Source: Saccharolobus shibatae B12 (lineage in GTDB: Archaea > Thermoproteota > Thermoprotei_A > Sulfolobales > Sulfolobaceae). Taken from it: a stretch of DNA of 64,000 bases. This document shows, in pieces, positions 60,759-64,000 of the stretch. Below the pieces are notes generated by a model. It saw only the letters and a list, made by a program, of their open reading frames with translations. It searched no databases and was not told the DNA's origin. The stretch's first letter is position 1; each line of letters opens with the position of its first letter. The position numbers were made by a program, and so were the translations under genes. The stretch is from assembly GCF_019175345.1 (NCBI RefSeq), contig NZ_CP077717.1:124001-188000 (forward strand), written 5' to 3'.

Positions 60759-61814
60759 TTGCATAAAACGGCTTTTATATGGACAGATGAATATTATAAC
60801 TACTCGTTTCCAGACTATCATCCATTTAAATCATTAAGAGAAAGTATGACTAAGAGATTGCTGGAAGAAAGAAGTGCATTTCATTTCATCACATTAATTG
60901 AACCTAAGCCGATATCAGAAGAGGTTCTTCAGTTAGTCCACTCCAAAGAATATATAGAATTTGTAAAATATAAGAGCAAGGAAGGTCAAGGATATTTAGA
61001 TGATGGAGATACTCCTGCATTTAAGGGTATATATGATGCTGCATTAATAAGGATAAGTGGTAGTGTAAAGGCATTAGAATTAATAAAGGGTGGGGAGTTT
61101 AACCACGCGATCAATATTGGTGGGGGTTTTCATCACGCAAAGAGAAATAGAGCTGCTGGTTTCTGTGTATTTAACGATATTGCTCTCATAGCAAAATTAG
61201 GTGAGAATTCCTTTTCAAAAATAGCAATAGTTGATATAGATGGTCATCATGCTGATGGTACACAAGAACTATTAATTGATGATGATAAGGTTTTGAAAAT
61301 TTCCCTGCATATGTTTCATCCTAACTTCTTCCCGGGTAGCGGGGATGTCAACGAGATTGGAGTAGGAAAAGGAGAAGGGTATACTATTAATATTCCTCTA
61401 CCACCTGGTACTGGAGATGATGGTTATCTTTTAGCATTTGACGAGATAGTAATCCCCGTTATAGAAAGATATAAACCAGAGCTTATTATCCTCATAACGG
61501 GCGGTGATTCACATTTTAACGATCCTTTAGTTGAGTTAAAATTATCCACCCATGGTTATTTAGATGTGGTAGCAAAGGTCCATCATCTAGCCCACAAGTA
61601 CTCCAGTGGTAGGCTTATAATGTTGGGAGGAGGCGGATATAACTATGATGCGACTGCTAGAATTTGGACAATTTCAATAGCTGAGATTGCGGGAATATAC
61701 GACTTAGAATATGAAACTCTCCATGATCCTTTCTCTACTAAATCATCAAAGTTTGTTATGGAGAAAATAAGAAGCACTATCGATCGAATAAAGAAGATAC
61801 ATTCACTTAACTAA
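60759..61814 (+). CDS. HDAC/acetoin utilisation (AcuC)-type deacetylase
   Basis: 351 residues, from a TTG start (60759). Catalytic and metal residues of the arginase-deacetylase fold are visible: [16 protein letters not shown] (His pair, ~126-141), [11 protein letters not shown] (Asp, His) and the GGDSHFND region. The ends and length fit class I/II HDAC-like enzymes. Sulfolobus has acetylated chromatin proteins such as Alba, so deacetylation of proteins or small acetyl-amines is possible. It overlaps the convergent purT gene by 12 bases. Confidence 0.93.
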   Translation: MHKTAFIWTDEYYNYSFPDYHPFKSLRESMTKRLLEERSAFHFITLIEPKPISEEVLQLVHSKEYIEFVKYKSKEGQGYLDDGDTPAFKGIYDAALIRISGSVKALELIKGGEFNHAINIGGGFHHAKRNRAAGFCVFNDIALIAKLGENSFSKIAIVDIDGHHADGTQELLIDDDKVLKISLHMFHPNFFPGSGDVNEIGVGKGEGYTINIPLPPGTGDDGYLLAFDEIVIPVIERYKPELIILITGGDSHFNDPLVELKLSTHGYLDVVAKVHHLAHKYSSGRLIMLGGGGYNYDATARIWTISIAEIAGIYDLEYETLHDPFSTKSSKFVMEKIRSTIDRIKKIHSLN

Positions 61815-62996
61815 TATTATTGATGACGCCTTTCTGACCTTTTCTATCGCTTCTTCTACGCTATTTCCAGTTGCCAGCACTATACCCATCCTTCTCTTTT
61901 CATATGTAACAGGTTTTCCGAACAACCTAACTTGTACTCCTGGGATCTCCATTGCCTTCTCCACGTTAATAAATTTAGGTCCCCAAACATTTTCAGTTTG
62001 TGCTAAAATTACATGAGAAGCCGCTGGAGAGACTAACTTAACTTCTGGAATTGGTAGACCTATTGCGCTTCTAACATGAATTTGAAATTCGTTTATATCA
62101 CTACTAGCTAATGTAACTAGTCCAGTATCATGCGGTCTAGGTGCTACTTCGCTAAAGAGAATTCTATTTCCGCTTACTATTATTTCAACACCATATATTC
62201 CTAAACCTCCTAATTCCTCTACAACTTTTTGCGCAATTCCCCTAGCAGTCTCTTTCACTTCTCGACTTACTGTAGAAGGGTGCCAAGATTCAACATAATA
62301 GTAACTTGGCCTTTTATGTTCTATCGGTTCTATAGTCTTAGTTATTATGCTACCGGAATTCGAATAGTATCTATACGTTAATACTGTTAACTCAGTATCT
62401 ATCTTTACGAACTCTTCTACTATAACTCTTCTACTCTTACCTCTAGCATGAGATACTGACTCCCTATAAGCTTCTTCCACGTTATCAATCTTATTAACTA
62501 GTATATGGCCATGACCACTAGAGCTCATCTCTGGTTTAATTAAGCAAGGAAAACCTATATCCTTGCAAGCATTTTTTGCTTCTTCTTCATTTTCTGCAAA
62601 TGCGTACTTTGTAGTTGGAAGGGCTAGTTTTTCCGCAGCAAACCTCCTCAATTCAATTCTATTCATGCATGCCTTCACTGCATTTGCATTAGGAATTACT
62701 CTAAAACCATTGCTTTCAAGATCAACTAGTGCATCAGTATTAATTGCCTCTATTTCGGCTATAATTGCATCAGGATTTTCCCTTTTCACAACTGCCTTAA
62801 CAGCGTTTGGATTCATCATATCTATTACGTACTTTCTATGTGCGACATGCATTGCAGGAGCTAAATCATATCTATCCACAGCAATAACTTCTAACCCCAT
62901 TCTTTGGGCCTCAATAGCCATTTCCTTTCCTAACTCTCCACTCCCAAGTAGAAGAATCTTCTTTGAACCCTCAAATAAGGGAGTCCCAATTTCCAT
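61803..62996 (-). CDS. purT: Formate-dependent phosphoribosylglycinamide formyltransferase
   Basis: 397 residues from the ATG at 62996 ([14 protein letters not shown]); earlier in-frame codons would lie inside the preceding gene. [21 protein letters not shown] and [15 protein letters not shown] are the N-terminal ATP-grasp signature of Pur[14 protein letters not shown] and [15 protein letters not shown] are the ATP-grasp core motifs. It makes formyl-GAR from GAR, formate and ATP in purine synthesis, replacing the folate-dependent PurN. Confidence 0.96.
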   Translation of the reverse strand: MEIGTPLFEGSKKILLLGSGELGKEMAIEAQRMGLEVIAVDRYDLAPAMHVAHRKYVIDMMNPNAVKAVVKRENPDAIIAEIEAINTDALVDLESNGFRVIPNANAVKACMNRIELRRFAAEKLALPTTKYAFAENEEEAKNACKDIGFPCLIKPEMSSSGHGHILVNKIDNVEEAYRESVSHARGKSRRVIVEEFVKIDTELTVLTYRYYSNSGSIITKTIEPIEHKRPSYYYVESWHPSTVSREVKETARGIAQKVVEELGGLGIYGVEIIVSGNRILFSEVAPRPHDTGLVTLASSDINEFQIHVRSAIGLPIPEVKLVSPAASHVILAQTENVWGPKFINVEKAMEIPGVQVRLFGKPVTYEKRRMGIVLATGNSVEEAIEKVRKASSIILVK

Positions 62997-63003
62997 ATAC
63001 CAA

Positions 63004-63621
63004 CTACTTAACTCTAGATAATAAATCTTCAAGAAGAGAGTAGAATCTAGACTGATCCTTTATCGTATGAAATACACAAATCCAACCTTTAGGTACTCTA
63101 CACTCTCCAGTAAATGGAAATACCACCATGCCATACTTGAAATATTTAGAATATTCTAGAGTCTGGAGATAATCATTTTTGCGTATCTTAGCCTCAATCA
63201 CAACTTTATCTTCTACTATAAAATCTGGCCTATTATGCCATCTAGTAAGGGTGAAATTATGGAGTGAAGGATAGATTTCGTTCTGTCTTTTTACCCTATA
63301 ATTTTTAGCTGTTAAGAGATTATGGATGAACACTTCAAATATTTCGCCCATAAGCTTGTTTATGGCAAGAGTTCTTAGTCTCAGTGTAGGGTAAGCCATA
63401 AGAACATCTTCGTTTACCTCTATGTTAACAAAGTTAGCCAAATACCGAAGTTTCTCCAGGAGGACAGATTCGTTACCCAAATACTTAAATCTAACACCTT
63501 CTATCTTATTGCTGTTTTTATCAACTATTGAGATTAAATTTCCTTCCACGAATACTGTAACATCGCCATTTTCATCTGGAACTAAATATCCGTCCTTAAA
63601 CGAGTATCTGTATAATTGCAT
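63004..63621 (-). CDS. PD-(D/E)XK nuclease-like protein
   Basis: 205 residues. The C-terminal half is a restriction-endonuclease-like domain: [12 protein letters not shown] (Glu), [16 protein letters not shown] (Asp and ExK) and the following QTLEYSKY (QxxxY), in the right order. The N-terminal 85 residues are a separate beta-rich domain. The target is unknown; it is not one of the Holliday junction resolvases. The 3' end carries the best SegB-type site (63040-63054). The stop lies 7 bases upstream of purT. Confidence 0.85.
   Translation of the reverse strand: MQLYRYSFKDGYLVPDENGDVTVFVEGNLISIVDKNSNKIEGVRFKYLGNESVLLEKLRYLANFVNIEVNEDVLMAYPTLRLRTLAINKLMGEIFEVFIHNLLTAKNYRVKRQNEIYPSLHNFTLTRWHNRPDFIVEDKVVIEAKIRKNDYLQTLEYSKYFKYGMVVFPFTGECRVPKGWICVFHTIKDQSRFYSLLEDLLSRVK
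63040..63054 (+). promoter_or_regulatory. Strongest SegB-type site, within the nuclease gene
   Basis: GTAGAATCTAGACTG agrees at 14 of 15 positions with the SegB motif GTAGAGTCTAGACTG as I recall it. It lies about 6 kb from segA, so it would be a distal site of the cluster. It is inside the coding sequence near the stop codon of the nuclease gene. Confidence 0.6.
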
Positions 63622-63674
63622 AATTTGATTATAATGGATTAATTTTTATAAGGTTTTATTGTCTATTATGATGG

Positions 63675-64000
63675 ATGTTATTTACTATTAATGATGTCAT
63701 TTGGGGAATAGTATTAAGTCTCTGGGTAGTTATTGTTGTTCTGTATATCTCTAAACTGATTTCACAAAGATTCGGAGCCTATGTAAGCAGAAAGGCGATA
63801 CATATGTTAGGAGGAGGCATTGTTGCAGTACTATCTCCATACGTTTTTAACTCTCCATTAGTACCAATAATCACATCTTATCTCCTTATGGTGTACTTAA
63901 TAGTCATAAGAGTACTAAGAAAGGAGATGAGTTGGTTTATGGATAGGGAAAATCTAGGTGAGGTATTCTTTGCATTCTCCTTCGGAACAATTCTTTTGTT
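63675..64000 (+). CDS. Polyprenol/dolichol kinase-like membrane protein, C-terminus cut off
   Basis: A frame from the ATG at 63675 runs open through the window edge (108 codons). [26 protein letters not shown] is a first membrane helix; [21 protein letters not shown] has the RKxxH motif seen in the SEC59/DGK1/phytol kinase and CDP-archaeol-related membrane families. The remainder continues as helices. It probably phosphorylates a polyprenol with CTP, but the C-terminal half is missing, so the call is provisional. Confidence 0.7.
   Translation, partial: MLFTINDVIWGIVLSLWVVIVVLYISKLISQRFGAYVSRKAIHMLGGGIVAVLSPYVFNSPLVPIITSYLLMVYLIVIRVLRKEMSWFMDRENLGEVFFAFSFGTILL

Overview
The window reads as a chromosomal segment of a Sulfolobales crenarchaeon, very close to Saccharolobus (Sulfolobus) solfataricus. 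The grounds are an A+T-rich sequence with archaeal informational genes throughout, a 5S rRNA standing alone, tRNA genes with bulge-helix-bulge introns, a 7S SRP RNA, a B3-type DNA polymerase, a DoxBCEF-type quinol oxidase, a SegAB chromosome partition pair and an archaeal IS256-type insertion sequence with a matching MITE. Recognition is from memory of the families; no database search was run.

Layout. 0-5 kb: small regulators and hypothetical genes, an aminotransferase, a CinA-type protein and an alpha/beta hydrolase. 5-8.7 kb: pheT-pheS and a metallo-beta-lactamase-fold protein. 8.8-20.5 kb: map, a DUF1512-type membrane protein, 5S rRNA, an HD phosphohydrolase, phosphoglycolate phosphatase, gltX, L7Ae with a likely kink-loop in its leader, intron-containing tRNA-Trp, lysS, a site-2 protease, and an overlapping nucleotidyltransferase / DUF1122-like / radical SAM trio. 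20.5-27 kb: pelota, an N-acetyltransferase, DNA polymerase B3, DnaG and tyrS.

27.3-38.2 kb is one tightly packed plus-strand array. It holds an AIR-synthase-like gene, S13-S4-S11-Rpo3-L18e-L13-S9-Rpo10-S2, a MEMO protein, an unrecognised gene, then isopentenyl phosphate kinase, type 2 IPP isomerase, GGPP synthase and a GlcNAc-1-P transferase. Translation and transcription genes are therefore joined to isoprenoid lipid and dolichol-linked sugar synthesis, mostly by 4-base overlaps or abutting codons. SRP RNA and tRNA-Ser follow.

38.6-42.0 kb is the accessory part: three tRNA genes (Ser, Asn with a 14-base intron, Pro), decayed virus- or plasmid-like reading frames split by a 163-bp MITE, and a complete 1263-bp IS256-family element. 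The MITE and the element share terminal repeats and each has an 8-bp target duplication. 42-47.6 kb: a DUF1614 / NTP-transferase / HypE-like cluster, an ABC exporter, a crotonase, a PadR regulator and a Sta1/Lrs14-like regulator. 47.8-52 kb: a small AbrB-type gene, TatD and doxFECB. 52-56.3 kb is looser: a hairpin-rich gap, a ThiN-domain gene, another PadR gene, a 559-residue class III signal peptide protein and two broken genes.

56.3-64 kb holds segB-segA, two uncharacterised genes, a nitrilase-type amidase, a CBS-domain protein with a C-terminal domain resembling ribosome hibernation factors, an acetoin-utilisation/HDAC-like deacetylase, purT, a PD-(D/E)XK nuclease and the start of a polyprenol-kinase-like membrane protein. 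The octamer AGTCTAGA, the core of the SegB site as I recall it, was found five times by eye, all between 56.7 and 63.1 kb. This suggests a centromere-like region around segAB and is the observation I would follow first.
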